Assembly: GCF_900129865.1 (NCBI RefSeq)
Contig: NZ_FQXD01000015.1
Coordinates: forward strand, 1 to 64,000
Direction of reading: 5' to 3'
Source of the DNA: Virgibacillus chiguensis
GTDB taxonomy: Bacteria > Bacillota > Bacilli > Bacillales > Amphibacillaceae
DNA length: 64,000 bases
This document shows positions 52,049 to 62,319 of the stretch, piece after piece. Within the stretch, counting starts at the first letter, position 1; every line of letters starts with the position of its first letter. Both the position numbers and the translations under genes were made by a program. The notes below the pieces were generated by a model. It was not told where the DNA came from. It made no database searches and saw nothing but the letters and a program-made list of their open reading frames with translations.

Positions 52049-53038
52049 TCACCTCTGCATTTGAAGTGTAAGCTGTTCAATCACTAAGGTAGGATGAACA
52101 TTTTGCTTCAATTTTCGCTTTGCTTGTAAGACAGCCTGTAAACTTGCTAGTAGCTTCTCTTGCGAAAAATACATGGCTGCTTTTTTCAGCAATTCATCAG
52201 AAGGGGCGAAAAATACCATCCCAGCTTCGTGTTCTATTTGGTAATAAAGAATATCTTTTATGGCAAAAAGCAAGAGATCCAATCCTTCTTCCTGTTCATT
52301 TCGTTCTTTGAAATGAGTCACCCAATGCTGATGAATAAATAAGTAAACATCTTGAGGATTGGTTAAAAGTATTTCAACTAATTGTATCACTATCCGCCGT
52401 GCTGTGGCAAACGACTCGTCATGACTTTTATCAATTGCTTCTTGTAAATTATTCGTCATGGCACTTATCAATATCGCACTGCGCTGATCTAACCCTTTTT
52501 CGATTAATTGCTGTTGAAATTTACCTGGATGAAGGGGGCGTAAATCAATGACTTGACATCTAGAGCGAATGGTTGGAAGAATAGCTTGGCTATTATCTGT
52601 GAGCATAATAGCGGTCGTTTTTTTATTTGGTTCCTCCAAAAATTTCAATATTCGATTCGCTGCATTCACTGTCAATGTTTCCGCGCCATCTATAATATAT
52701 ACTTTTTGATCAGACTCCATGCCCGAATACGTGAATTCCTTTTGTAAGTTTCGAATTTGCTCTATTTTAATTGATTTATCATCTGGTTCAATCCAGTGCA
52801 CATCTGGATGATTGCCAGATGCAATACGCTTACATGTATTACATTCTAAACAAGGATTAGCTATTTCGTTTCTCTCACAAAATAACCCTTTTGCTATCAG
52901 TGAAGCAATTGCTCTTTTACCAGTCCCTCGTTCTCCTTGAAGCAAATACGCATGAGAAATCCGGTCTTTTTTCATACTGTTTATAATAATTTTGCTTGCT
53001 AACGGTTGTACATGAGCAACCTCTGACCATGTTTCCAT
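52049..53038 (-). CDS. holB: DNA polymerase III subunit delta'
   Basis: A clamp-loader subunit that works with DnaX encoded in this window. The 329-residue AAA+ fold protein has a degenerate phosphate loop (QGERGTGKRAIA near 34) and a zinc module with CERNEIANPCLECNTCKRIA near 53. Sensor 1 is ILPTIRSRCQVIDLR. It is preceded by yaaR and followed closely by ricT. Confidence 0.95.
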   Translation of the reverse strand: METWSEVAHVQPLASKIIINSMKKDRISHAYLLQGERGTGKRAIASLIAKGLFCERNEIANPCLECNTCKRIASGNHPDVHWIEPDDKSIKIEQIRNLQKEFTYSGMESDQKVYIIDGAETLTVNAANRILKFLEEPNKKTTAIMLTDNSQAILPTIRSRCQVIDLRPLHPGKFQQQLIEKGLDQRSAILISAMTNNLQEAIDKSHDESFATARRIVIQLVEILLTNPQDVYLFIHQHWVTHFKERNEQEEGLDLLLFAIKDILYYQIEHEAGMVFFAPSDELLKKAAMYFSQEKLLASLQAVLQAKRKLKQNVHPTLVIEQLTLQMQR

Positions 53039-53060
53039 ATGTATCCCCTTCGTATTGCGA

Positions 53061-53495
53061 TTACGTATATAGGTTAACTAATAGCCCTTTTATCTCGCCA
53101 ATTAAGCCGAGCAGGTCTACAGATTTCTTCTCTTGATTCATCATATCTTCCGTTAATTGCATGAGCTTATCATCAATTTGCTTTACAATGGTTAACTGCC
53201 GATTGTTGCCATGAATACTAAAGCTTTGGGACTTTTGTAAACGTAGACCACTACCAACCGTCTCTCGTAAAAATCCCTTTACAAGCCGTTTAAATTTGGC
53301 AAGGTCCTGAAACGAACGAAAGCGAGCCAACCTTTCTCCTTGTAAAGAAATATTTTTTACAATTACTTGCAACTCTTGCTGATTGATAGATGTAGATTGG
53401 GACTGAAGCAATTTTTGAAATCCACGATTCCCCTCACTATTCGATTGCGGAATATGCATTTCTGGTTGCGTTCTAACTTCTTGACTTATTTTCAT
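53061..53495 (-). CDS. yaaR: DUF327 protein YaaR
   Basis: A 144-residue uncharacterised conserved protein in the tmk-darA-yaaR-holB cluster of Firmicutes. The N-terminal 35 residues are low-complexity and the remainder is predicted helical (e.g. LARFRSFQDLAKFKRLVKGF). No catalytic motif is visible. The call depends on position and size. Confidence 0.88.
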   Translation of the reverse strand: MKISQEVRTQPEMHIPQSNSEGNRGFQKLLQSQSTSINQQELQVIVKNISLQGERLARFRSFQDLAKFKRLVKGFLRETVGSGLRLQKSQSFSIHGNNRQLTIVKQIDDKLMQLTEDMMNQEKKSVDLLGLIGEIKGLLVNLYT

Positions 53496-53516
53496 ACTTT
53501 CAGCCCCTTTTCTTTT

Positions 53517-54492
<976 letters not shown>

Positions 54493-54494
54493 TG

Positions 54495-55925
54495 TTATTC
54501 TTCCCCTTCTTCTATTTCTGCAAAAACATAGATGCTATTCGTATGTCGTTGTTGCATTCGTATTCCCCGCTCTTTCATTTGCTGTATCTTTTTAATATGT
54601 GCTTTGGTTATTCTTTCTCCTTTTAGAATAAAAGCAATTCCTGGAGGATACGGAATCATTGCTTCTGCCGCAATATAGCCCGCTGCATCTGAAAGGGGTA
54701 TACACGTGACAGCCGAGCGATTCATCACTTCATAAGATAACTGCAATTCTTGAATAAGAGCAGTTTTATCATATTCTACGTCTATTGTATCATGCTTTCT
54801 TTGATTTTTTAATTGGTCGTTCACGGTTTTCAGTGCTTTTCTTACATTTGCTAATTCTTTAAAAGGAGCTAACCCATGAATCAATAAAATTTGCTTTTCC
54901 GTTACAAGCTCTGGGTATATTTGCTGTTTCTCCAACAGGTTGGCTACTTCTTTTGCAACAATCCCCGCTTTTACATGAAGCGTTATTTTTAACGGGTCAT
55001 CACTTGCTATAAGCTCCCAATAAGGGGACTGCGCAAAAATATGCTTTACTTCTTGTGCACTTGCAAGCACCTCTGCCATCGTTTCCCGTTGCATCGTTGC
55101 CAAATAATAACGGGCCAAATCTAAGGAAGCTAATAGCGGGTATGACGGACTACTCGACTGGAGCATTTGTAAATAGTGGGATATACGTTCTTTTGAAATC
55201 CGTCTTGAATTATAATGTAAATAAGAACCCATCGTCATCGCTGGTGCCATTTTATGTGCAGATTGGACGACGACATCAGCGCCTTGATGTAGTGCCGAAG
55301 GGGGAAAGTTTTCTCCAAGGGAAAAGTGCACCCCATGCGCTTCATCCACTAATACAGGGATATCAAAAGCATGAATTTGTTCAATGAATTGTCGAAGGTC
55401 GTACGCTTTACCAAAATAATCTGGGTAAGTGAGAATAACCGCCTTCGCATGCGGGTATTGATTTAAAGCTTTCTGGAGCACAGACAACGACGGCTGTGTA
55501 AATCGACGGACGTTTTCATCATATTGTGGTGCAATGAACACAGGTTTTGCTCCGCTTAATTCTAAGCCATTCATAATCGATTTATGACAATTGCGTTGTA
55601 CGATCACCGTATCGCCTTGTTTACAGACAGCTAAAATCATCGCTAAATTACCTACTGTACTACCGCCAACTAGAAAAAAAGTCTTTTCCGTTTGAAAGAA
55701 ATTGGCTGCCAATTTTTCTGCATCAGCAATGACCCCTGTTGGCGCATGTAAATCATCTAACCCCGTTAATTCTGTCATATCTATTTGTAAAATAGATTGA
55801 TAAACCTCTCTTGCTTCATGAGGAAATATATGTCCATTTTTATGCCCAGGTACATGAAAAGACGTCGGCTGCTTTCCTTTGAATTGTTCTAATGCATCAT
55901 ATAAAGGTACATGTTGCTGTTTCAA
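54495..55925 (-). CDS. yaaO: Orn/Lys/Arg decarboxylase-family PLP enzyme, YaaO-like
   Basis: A fold-type I PLP enzyme of 476 residues, shorter than biosynthetic arginine and lysine decarboxylases. TSFHVPGHKNG near 17, GGSTVGNLA near 88 and the PLP lysine in VQSAHKMAPAMTMGS near 222 are visible. The C-terminal domain resembles SpeA of B. subtilis. The substrate cannot be fixed from sequence. The start is TTG, 8 bp after GGAG, and it heads the operon with tmk. Confidence 0.88.
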   Translation of the reverse strand: MKQQHVPLYDALEQFKGKQPTSFHVPGHKNGHIFPHEAREVYQSILQIDMTELTGLDDLHAPTGVIADAEKLAANFFQTEKTFFLVGGSTVGNLAMILAVCKQGDTVIVQRNCHKSIMNGLELSGAKPVFIAPQYDENVRRFTQPSLSVLQKALNQYPHAKAVILTYPDYFGKAYDLRQFIEQIHAFDIPVLVDEAHGVHFSLGENFPPSALHQGADVVVQSAHKMAPAMTMGSYLHYNSRRISKERISHYLQMLQSSSPSYPLLASLDLARYYLATMQRETMAEVLASAQEVKHIFAQSPYWELIASDDPLKITLHVKAGIVAKEVANLLEKQQIYPELVTEKQILLIHGLAPFKELANVRKALKTVNDQLKNQRKHDTIDVEYDKTALIQELQLSYEVMNRSAVTCIPLSDAAGYIAAEAMIPYPPGIAFILKGERITKAHIKKIQQMKERGIRMQQRHTNSIYVFAEIEEGEE

Positions 55926-56157
55926 TATAGTAACTCCTCATGTTTATGTATGTCATTTTTGGCCGTCAAGCCTATTAACTATAGCAAAATTACTTTTATA
56001 TAGCTTAACATATTCATAGCGCATCGCAAGTTTCTTAGAAAGTATATGGAAAGTTTTTTAAAATGCTATAATCACTATATGTTCAGCAGGTATTTGAATA
56101 TAATTTTACGAAACATATACACAGTGACTGCTGCGGAAAAAACTACGCTTTCCTAGA

Positions 56158-56399
56158 GGAACAGGGTGCCGGTATAGCAACGTAGCGAGTGGAACACATC
56201 AACTAAAGATGTAGGAATCATTCCACTAAAACAGGCGTATGCTGACGTCGGGCGGCAAACCCGTTTTTAGTCGGCCTTCCTCTTGGGAACGAACCAATGA
56301 TGTTCCTAGATTAGGGCAATGGAGTGATGTCGCCTCGTTACTCGGCGATAGAGCCGGGCATCGCTATTCCCTAGCACCTCATTTTATACTTTCTATCGT
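56158..56399 (+). repeat. T1 interspersed repeat, copy H
   Basis: T1 copy downstream of csfB. GCCG at 56168-56171 pairs with CGGC at 56343-56346, and AGCAAC at 56176-56181 with GTTACT at 56337-56342 (one mismatch). It has the CTGACGTCGGGCGGC middle block and ends in GCACCTCATTTTATACTTTC, abutting the csfB terminator. Confidence 0.82.
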
Positions 56400-56400
56400 G

Positions 56401-56430
56401 AAAAAAAGCCTTTGCATGCAAAGACTTTTT
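56401..56430 (-). terminator. Rho-independent terminator of csfB
   Basis: AAAAAGTCTTTGCATGCAAAGGCTTTTTT on the minus strand folds on itself; the stem begins 3 bp after the csfB stop codon. It is directly followed by T1 copy H. Confidence 0.85.
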
Positions 56431-56433
56431 AAA

Positions 56434-56625
56434 CTAGGAATATAGTTTTGGTTTCGTAATATTTTTTAATTTACGTACATAATAGTTATATTTTTCTTCT
56501 CTCGGTTCTGTGTAAATCATATTATGCTCACACTCACAACAAATAAACATGGTATATAAATGAATGCCATCCTTCTTTTCCTCTTCACAAATGCCACAAC
56601 GCTCATATATCGTACGCTGTTTCAT
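56434..56625 (-). CDS. csfB: Anti-sigma factor CsfB (Gin)
   Basis: Blocks premature sigma-G activity in the forespore and sigma-E later in the mother cell. The 63-residue zinc protein has CGICEEEKKDGIHLYTMFIC and a following CEC, the Gin cysteine pattern, and ends in KPKLYS as B. subtilis CsfB ends in PPLYS. In B. subtilis an rRNA operon lies between bofA and csfB; here they are neighbours. Confidence 0.94.
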   Translation of the reverse strand: MKQRTIYERCGICEEEKKDGIHLYTMFICCECEHNMIYTEPREEKYNYYVRKLKNITKPKLYS

Positions 56626-56645
56626 AACCCCACCTCCATATTCAT

Positions 56646-56675
56646 TAGCATCTCCTAATCTAATGAATTATATAC
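56646..56675 (-). promoter_or_regulatory. candidate sigma-F promoter of csfB
   Basis: Minus strand GTATA at 56675-56671, 15-bp spacer, GGAGATGCTA at 56655-56646. It fits the sigma-F pattern in most positions, with a slightly short spacer. An inverted repeat ATTCATTAG/CTAATGAAT (about 56640-56668) overlaps it. csfB is sigma-F-dependent in B. subtilis. Confidence 0.5.
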
Positions 56676-56717
56676 GAGAATCTTTGAAACTTTTTGCATG
56701 GGGTTGTAACTCGTTTT

Positions 56718-56984
56718 TTAAGAAATAATAAACAAGTGAATAGCTGATAAAGATGCTATTCCAAATATACCGAGAAAACCGGATACGACAGCCGTAAATA
56801 AATTGATCGGAATGTGTAAACCTATTGCACCACCGAATACATTAATAAAGAATAACAGCAAAACACCAATCCCTAATTTCACAGTTGTTTGTCCAATCAC
56901 ACGCATAAATTTTACAGGTGTACCTACTAGTAGCAACAGGATGATTAGCGCCACCATAATAGATATGACTACTGTCGAACTCAA
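56718..56984 (-). CDS. bofA: Pro-sigma-K processing inhibitor BofA
   Basis: Holds the SpoIVFB protease inactive until the forespore signals. The 88-residue membrane protein has hydrophobic segments at about 4-24 and 34-58 and a third hydrophobic stretch. It contains the family's NVFGGAIGLHIPINLFTAVV. I place the start at a TTG 8 bp after AGAGG, since the upstream GTG and ATG fall inside or against the ribosome site; they would add two or three residues. Confidence 0.92.
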   Translation of the reverse strand: MSSTVVISIMVALIILLLLVGTPVKFMRVIGQTTVKLGIGVLLLFFINVFGGAIGLHIPINLFTAVVSGFLGIFGIASLSAIHLFIIS

Positions 56985-57226
56985 ATTCATCACCTCTTTT
57001 TTCTTAAACGTTCACAAATTTTCTGCACCCTCCCTATTATGTATGTATATACAAAAGAAAAAAGAACCTGTCCGATGGAAGCTTGATGAGAAAAACGAAG
57101 GCTTATCACCAACTCTTTATGGCAAAAAGTCTTCGTTTTACTTCTACTATAAACCAAAAAAACCTTATGCTTTCATACTAGTGCAAGCTAAATCAATAAA
57201 AAAACAGTAGCAATTCGTGGATAATT

Positions 57227-57332
57227 GTAAACTTCAGCGACTTCATTGTGAAATTCCAGTAACTATCTTGTGAACTTCAGCGACTTTTTATGAAACTCAA
57301 GCGAAAGTATATTGAACTTCAGCAACTTTACA
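57227..57332. repeat. tandem array of five ~21-bp units
   Basis: Units of 21, 22, 21, 21 and 21 bp with the core GTGAACTTCAGCGACTTTTT. Units 1, 3 and 5 keep AACTTCAGC(G/A)ACTT; units 2 and 4 are degenerate. It lies just downstream of the yaaL terminator. Confidence 0.8.
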
Positions 57333-57338
57333 AATCAA

Positions 57339-57367
57339 AAAGACAAGCTCTTCTTCGTCTTGTCTTT
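57339..57367 (-). terminator. Rho-independent terminator of yaaL
   Basis: Minus strand AAAGACAAG pairs with CTTGTCTTT and is followed by TTGATTT, about 67 bp after the yaaL stop codon. It ends the dnaX-yaaK-recR-yaaL transcript. Confidence 0.75.
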
Positions 57368-57433
57368 GTAAAAACTACTATTGTTTTGTTTTAGAAAAAT
57401 GCAACTTATTACCAAGGTTAGCTCTAAAAAGGG

Positions 57434-57646
57434 TTAATGGAAGTCTGCACGTAAATTACGGTGTCGTGCTTCTTTAAGCAAATACATATATTTAGCTCGA
57501 GCAACTCTCTCCCAGTAATTCCCTTCTAGCGTGAACTCCACACTTTTTGAGACGATGGATTCTATTTGCTTCCATTCTAGTTCTAGCTCTTTTAGTGTAT
57601 TTAATAACTCCCTATCTACATCTCTTTTCTTTATTTTCTTAGCCAT
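57434..57646 (-). CDS. yaaL: DUF2508 protein YaaL
   Basis: A 70-residue basic, helical protein of unknown function found after recR in Bacilli. KIKKRDVDRELLNTLKELEL is followed by the conserved ARAKYMYLLKEARHRNLRAD, resembling B. subtilis YaaL. It is 15 bp downstream of recR. Confidence 0.9.
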   Translation of the reverse strand: MAKKIKKRDVDRELLNTLKELELEWKQIESIVSKSVEFTLEGNYWERVARAKYMYLLKEARHRNLRADFH

Positions 57647-57661
57647 GTATCCACCTAATTC

Positions 57662-58258
57662 CTACACATCTCTTCTGCCTTCCAATGCTTTGGAAAGTGT
57701 AACTTCATCTGCATATTCCAAATCACCGCCTACTGGTAAGCCATGAGCAATACGTGTAGTACGAATGCCTGACGGTTTTACAAGCCTAGAAATATACATC
57801 GCGGTTGCTTCCCCTTCAATATTGGGATTTGTCGCAAGAATTAACTCTTCTACTTCTTCATCCTTTAAGCGTTGAATTAAACCAGGAACATTAATATCTT
57901 CTGGTCCAATACCGTCCATGGGCGAAATAACACCATTTAATACATGGTATTTCCCATGAAATTCTTTCATTTTTTCCATAGCGATGACGTCTTTCGGATC
58001 TTGAACGACACAAATAACAGATTGATCTCTCGATGTGTCTTGACAGATCGCACAAGGATCCTGATCGGTAATATGTCCGCAAACAGAACAATGTGTCAGC
58101 TCGCGTTTTGCATTTACCAATGAATTTGCAAAATCCAAGACGTCGTCTTCTTGCATATTTAGTACAAAGAAAGCCAGACGGGCGGCCGTTTTCGGGCCGA
58201 TACCTGGCAATTTAGTAAAACTATCGATCAGTTTAGAAATCGGTTCTGGATAATACAT
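57662..58258 (-). CDS. recR: Recombination protein RecR
   Basis: Works with RecO and RecF in loading RecA at gaps. The 198 residues include an N-terminal helix-hairpin-helix ([15 protein letters not shown] near 13), a zinc finger with [16 protein letters not shown] near 57-72 and a Toprim domain beginning [14 protein letters not shown] near 80. It is 17 bp after yaaK. Confidence 0.97.
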   Translation of the reverse strand: MYYPEPISKLIDSFTKLPGIGPKTAARLAFFVLNMQEDDVLDFANSLVNAKRELTHCSVCGHITDQDPCAICQDTSRDQSVICVVQDPKDVIAMEKMKEFHGKYHVLNGVISPMDGIGPEDINVPGLIQRLKDEEVEELILATNPNIEGEATAMYISRLVKPSGIRTTRIAHGLPVGGDLEYADEVTLSKALEGRRDV

Positions 58259-58275
58259 TTATGTGCCTCCTAGAA

Positions 58276-58590
58276 TTAGAACATCCCAGGCATATTTAAA
58301 CCTTTCGTGAATTGTCCCATTGTATCATTTGTCTTATCATCTATTTGCTTTAATACATCATTTGTTGCTGCTAAAATAAGGTCTTGCAGCATTTCAGCGT
58401 CATCAGGATCAATAACCTCTTCTTTTATTTGTACATCGGTTATTTCTTTTTTTCCATTAGCAACCACTGTAACCATGCCACCGCCAGCAGATGCTTCGAA
58501 CGTCATTTCATGCAATTCATCCTGTGCTTTCATCATTTTCTTTTGCATTTTTTGCATTTGCTTCATCATGTTATTCATATTTCCCTTCAT
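58276..58590 (-). CDS. yaaK: Nucleoid-associated protein, YbaB/EbfC family
   Basis: A small dimeric DNA-binding protein of 104 residues. It opens with a methionine- and lysine-rich helix ([20 protein letters not shown]) followed by the core [20 protein letters not shown]. Its position between dnaX and recR is conserved across bacteria. The start follows GGAGG. Confidence 0.95.
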   Translation of the reverse strand: MKGNMNNMMKQMQKMQKKMMKAQDELHEMTFEASAGGGMVTVVANGKKEITDVQIKEEVIDPDDAEMLQDLILAATNDVLKQIDDKTNDTMGQFTKGLNMPGMF

Positions 58591-58622
58591 GGAAAATACC
58601 TCCTTTAGAAAATGTAATCGTA

Positions 58623-60311
58623 TTAATCATGAATTTCTATTATATCATCACCAAATAGCTTCTGTGCTTCCGTAACTACTGGATCCTCAACAGCTTCCTC
58701 TTTGGATGATGTTTTTTCTTGTTTGGCAACATATTCATTGCGCAATTCTACCCAATCTTTCTCGGGGATCGGTATGATGGTCAAGTTTTTTCCTAACACA
58801 GAAGTTAAAACAGATTCCACCATTTCCTGATTATCTAAGAACAAAGAACAATGAATTTCATACTTAAACGCTACGACAAGTGCTTGTTCAGACGCCGCTG
58901 CAGGTTTACTATCCTGGATAGTAGCGTGTGCAGGAGCACTTGCTTTTTTCAATTGTCCTAAAAATGTTCCCCATTGAGCGTGAACTTGTTTTAAAGCTGT
59001 TTTTTCAGCTTCACCTAGTACATGTCGAATCCGTTCAAAAGGCACTTTGTACGTATTTTTTGCGGTTCGATTTGGAGTCCTTCTATTTTCACGTTGTGGT
59101 GTTGTTTGTGTTGGTACGACAGGGTTATCCTTTAATTGCTTTATTTCCTTCTCCAGTTTTCCAAGTTTTGATGTAAGCTTCATTATCGTATCAGAGCTTG
59201 CTATCGAATCAGTCGTTCCTTGTTCCTGTATACCATTTGCTATTGTCAAAATAGCAATTTCGATATAAACTTTTGGGCTATTCGTCCATTTTATTTCTTG
59301 CTGACATTGATTTAACTGTGCCATTGCCTCTTGAATCCAATGGTCGGATATCGTATCTGCTAATGATTGAAAAGCTTCATCAACGCGCGCCCGTTCTAAT
59401 AATTTTTCTAATGTCGGAGCACTTTTGTATAACAGCAGATCACGTAAAAAATAAATCATATCATAAACGAAGCGAGCAGGATCTTTTCCTTTTTGTATTA
59501 ATTCATTTAAATCCATTACCGCTTGTTGCACATTTTTTTCATACATATGGCGAATAATATTTGTTAAAGTATGTTGCGAGACACCACCTGTAACTGCTAA
59601 GACATCTTCTAATTCTACCGCATCATCACTGTAAGAAATAGCTTGATCAAGAATACTTAACGCATCACGCATTCCACCTTCAGCAGCAAGTGCCACCGTG
59701 TCCAAAGCTTCTTTAGAAACTGTCACTCTCTCAGCTTCCACAATCGTTTGCAATCGCTCTACAATAGAAGGATTGGAGATCGGTTTAAAATCAAACCGCT
59801 GACATCTGGATAAAATCGTAAGGGGAATTTTATGTGGTTCGGTCGTTGCTAAGATAAAGACAACATGACTTGGTGGTTCTTCCAACGTTTTCAGTAACGC
59901 GTTAAAAGCACTTACTGATATCATGTGTACCTCATCAATGATATATACTTTGTACGGCACTTGGCTAGAAGCATATTTTACATTTTCTCTAATTTCTCTT
60001 ATATCCTCAACACTTGTATTGGAAGCCGCATCGATTTCAATCACATCGGAAATCGATCCATTTTGAATTCCTTTACATGCTCCACATTCGTTACAAGGCT
60101 CCTTTACAGGAGAATGCTCACAGTTGATTGTTTTGGCAAAAATCTTCGCAGCACTTGTCTTTCCTGTCCCTCTTGGTCCAGAGAATAAATAAGCATGAGA
60201 GAATTTCTCTTGTACAATCGCATTTTGCAATGTACGGGTAATATGGGCTTGCCCAACGACATCTGCAAAAACCGTCGGACGCCAAACGCGATATAAAGCT
60301 TGATAGCTCAT
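58623..60311 (-). CDS. dnaX: DNA polymerase III subunits gamma/tau
   Basis: The clamp-loader ATPase. The 562 residues have Walker A in [14 protein letters not shown] near 43, a zinc module with [16 protein letters not shown] near 64, the DEVH Walker B near 119 and sensor 1 [10 protein letters not shown] near 168. A tau-type C-terminal extension follows about 370. I see no obvious frameshift site for a separate gamma form. The SRP RNA gene that precedes dnaX in B. subtilis is not found upstream. Confidence 0.97.
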   Translation of the reverse strand: MSYQALYRVWRPTVFADVVGQAHITRTLQNAIVQEKFSHAYLFSGPRGTGKTSAAKIFAKTINCEHSPVKEPCNECGACKGIQNGSISDVIEIDAASNTSVEDIREIRENVKYASSQVPYKVYIIDEVHMISVSAFNALLKTLEEPPSHVVFILATTEPHKIPLTILSRCQRFDFKPISNPSIVERLQTIVEAERVTVSKEALDTVALAAEGGMRDALSILDQAISYSDDAVELEDVLAVTGGVSQHTLTNIIRHMYEKNVQQAVMDLNELIQKGKDPARFVYDMIYFLRDLLLYKSAPTLEKLLERARVDEAFQSLADTISDHWIQEAMAQLNQCQQEIKWTNSPKVYIEIAILTIANGIQEQGTTDSIASSDTIMKLTSKLGKLEKEIKQLKDNPVVPTQTTPQRENRRTPNRTAKNTYKVPFERIRHVLGEAEKTALKQVHAQWGTFLGQLKKASAPAHATIQDSKPAAASEQALVVAFKYEIHCSLFLDNQEMVESVLTSVLGKNLTIIPIPEKDWVELRNEYVAKQEKTSSKEEAVEDPVVTEAQKLFGDDIIEIHD

Positions 60312-60860
60312 GATATGATTCTCCTTTAAAATCTCTTTCTAATTATACTCTATTTAAGGGGGAAATGTGAACCATAGCGTTACATAAAGTGAAAGCAAAC
60401 ATTGAATTATTTGCTATTGGCTAAATAAGAGCGAATATGCAGTGAGAAGACCCGCAGAAAAAAAGCGAACTGCTTTTTCCACTATAGGGTTTTTCACTTA
60501 TGTAAAACAAAAGCTTTCGCCGTGACAAGCCAAGCTTTTCTAACGAGAAGGCTATGGCGCATGCTGCTGGAAAGCGTAGTGTTTTTTACGTCTGTATGTT
60601 TTTAAAACAATTATTGCACTAAAAAAAACAATAAACGTGTACATAAATTACGTGCTGAGAAGATAGAGGTTATATCTATATCGAGGGAAACTGAAGACAA
60701 GCTTTTTGACAAATGATATGCGAAGTGCCGATTTTTCCGATATAATAAATATATATTGAAACAATTTAGCTTTTAAAGGTTAATAGAGCTTTTCTTTGAA
60801 AAGCTCATTGCTAAACAGCAAGCTAACAGCTTTTATATTTACTAAAAAGGGGTTTTGTAT
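60312..60860. other. gene-free stretch between dnaX and ytiB, synteny break
   Basis: The 549 bp separate the divergent dnaX and ytiB. No SRP RNA signature is present on either strand. A T2-type repeat in minus orientation lies at about 60490-60545 (minus strand TTAGAAAAGCTTGGCTTGTC, then GGCGAAAGCTTTTGTTTTAC). Nothing else is recognised. Confidence 0.5.
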
Positions 60861-61424
60861 ATGAATCTTTTAGGAGAAATCTTAACACATAATAAAGATT
60901 TTGTAGAGAAAAAGGAGTATGAAAGCTATCAAAGCAGTAAGTTTCCTAATAAGCATGTCCTTATTCTCTCTTGCATGGATACAAGGCTTGTAGAACTACT
61001 ACCAAAAGCAATGAACATCTCTAATGGAGATGCAAAAATACTTAAAACAGCAGGAGCGCTTGTTTCCCACCCGTTCGGAAGTATTATGCGCAGTATTTTA
61101 GTCGGTGTCTATGAGCTTGAAGTAGATGAAATTTATGTTGTTGGACATCATGATTGTGGCATGGCCAGTGTAAAAGCAGAGCAAACGTTAGAAAAAGTAA
61201 AGCATCGCGGCATCTCTCAAGAAACATTGGATACATTACAATATTCTGGTGTTGATTTCAACCGTTTCTTTCGAGGGTTTGATAGTGTGGAAGATAGTGT
61301 AAGACATAGTGTATCCACAATTGGAAACCACCCGCTAATGCCTGATTCAGTGCCTGTTCACGGCCTAGTAATGGACCCTGAAACGGGAAAGCTTAATCTT
61401 GTTGTGGACGGCTACAAAAAATAA
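60861..61424 (+). CDS. ytiB: Beta-class carbonic anhydrase, YtiB-like
   Basis: Interconverts CO2 and bicarbonate. The 187-residue protein has the zinc and dyad residues in SCMDTRLVELLP near 37 and VGHHDCGM near 95, i.e. Cys, Asp-Arg, His and Cys. It is very similar over its length to B. subtilis YtiB. The ATG follows AAAAAGGGG by 8 bp. It is alone on its transcript and not normally beside dnaX, suggesting a local rearrangement. Confidence 0.94.
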   Translation: MNLLGEILTHNKDFVEKKEYESYQSSKFPNKHVLILSCMDTRLVELLPKAMNISNGDAKILKTAGALVSHPFGSIMRSILVGVYELEVDEIYVVGHHDCGMASVKAEQTLEKVKHRGISQETLDTLQYSGVDFNRFFRGFDSVEDSVRHSVSTIGNHPLMPDSVPVHGLVMDPETGKLNLVVDGYKK

Positions 61425-61441
61425 TATCATTACCCATGTTT

Positions 61442-61466
61442 ATGCCCCTGTCTAAACGAGGGGCAT
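61442..61466 (+). terminator. Rho-independent terminator of ytiB
   Basis: ATGCCCCT pairs perfectly with AGGGGCAT around a 9-nt loop, 17 bp after the stop codon, followed by a T/A-rich run. Confidence 0.8.
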
Positions 61467-61844
61467 TTAATATATTGAAAGATATTTTTAATTTTAATAA
61501 ATGATTGCAAATATGAATACAAAGGAAAATCCTTTTATTAGCTCGTTTCTCTATCCCTTTAAAATGGGAACCCTTTCTTTTAAATGTAAGTATGTGTTTA
61601 AAAACTTTTACAGTCGCTCGTGTGATTAAATGCATATAAAATCTTTACTACGAAGCACGTAATGAGTCTATGAAGTTATTTGAATTGGATATAAAGAAAT
61701 GTAGTAACTCTTCGCTTTCACCTATCTCTTCCTTTTCCACCAAATGAAGTAACTCTTAACTATAGATTATGAATAAAGATTCAATCCAATATTTATAAGC
61801 ATCAAATTCTCTTTTCAAATTAATTAGTTTAATTTTTTAAAATA
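61467..61844. other. gene-free stretch between ytiB and the secreted-protein gene
   Basis: AT-rich and without a convincing frame on either strand. No repeat of the T1 or T2 type is seen here. Confidence 0.5.
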
Positions 61845-61872
61845 TTGTTTTTTTCAAAATATACGATATAAT
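61845..61872 (+). promoter_or_regulatory. sigma-A-type promoter of the secreted-protein gene
   Basis: TTGTTT at 61845-61850, 16-bp spacer, TATAAT at 61867-61872, about 30 bp before the start codon. The -10 is perfect and the -35 partial. Confidence 0.6.
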
Positions 61873-61903
61873 CAAAGTATATTCCATACAAGGAGGTGAA
61901 ACT

Positions 61904-62308
61904 ATGATAAAAAAGTCAGCTATAGTTGGTATCTTTACAGCTTTTGTATTTATTTTTACATCTAGTGTCGCTTTTGCTGATACCCCTATACCTCAAAAAG
62001 AAAAAACAAATGATGTCGAATTAAACCAACTGAGAGTCAGTTTAACTCCTAAAACACAACGGATTCAAGGTGCTTCCCGAGCGAATTGGACTTTAATAGC
62101 AGCACATAATGATGGTAGATTACCTATCAGCTATACACTTCGACCAGGTGATGGTACCCGTTATACAGCGACATCGTTTAGTAACAGATATTCTTTTAAT
62201 CACCGCTATGACCCATCAGGCTCGTCAAGGACTTTCAATGTAACTGGTAATGCAATTTACGATTGGGGAATGGGCTCTGATAACGCAACCGTATATTGGA
62301 GACGGTAA
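61904..62308 (+). CDS. Small secreted protein of unknown function
   Basis: A 134-residue protein with a clear Sec signal peptide (basic MIKKS, hydrophobic core to residue 24, likely cleavage after AFA before DTPIPQ). The mature part of about 109 residues has no cysteine and is rich in S, T, N, R and aromatic residues. Its pattern suggests a beta-sandwich (YTLRPGDGTRYTATSF and RTFNVTGNAIYDWG). It has an excellent AAGGAGGTG ribosome site. I do not recognise the family. It precedes an FtsX-like permease, so it may be a substrate, a ligand-binding partner or a bacteriocin-like product of that system. Confidence 0.85.
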   Translation: MIKKSAIVGIFTAFVFIFTSSVAFADTPIPQKEKTNDVELNQLRVSLTPKTQRIQGASRANWTLIAAHNDGRLPISYTLRPGDGTRYTATSFSNRYSFNHRYDPSGSSRTFNVTGNAIYDWGMGSDNATVYWRR

Positions 62309-62319
62309 ACAAACGAACA

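Larger units (their letters stand above)
56985..57433. other. gene-free stretch between bofA and yaaL with T2 and tandem repeats
   Basis: Contains a T2-type copy at 57088-57155 (GAGAAAAACGAAGGCTTATC with CTTCGTTTTACTTCTACTAT, able to fold as AAAACGAAG/CTTCGTTTT), a 21-bp tandem array and the yaaL terminator. No gene is seen. Confidence 0.6.

Noticed and set aside
58623-60311. Programmed frameshift in dnaX producing gamma
   Set aside because: No A-rich slippery run with a downstream hairpin was seen; Bacillus dnaX is not known to need one.
61393-61635. Minus-strand 80-codon frame overlapping the ytiB end
   Set aside because: Runs through the ytiB terminator, has no homology I recognise and no ribosome site.
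61904-62308. Secreted protein as a lactococcin 972-type bacteriocin
   Set aside because: Size and a neighbouring permease fit loosely, but the conserved Trp/Tyr-Gly and Tyr-His patterns of that family are not convincingly present.
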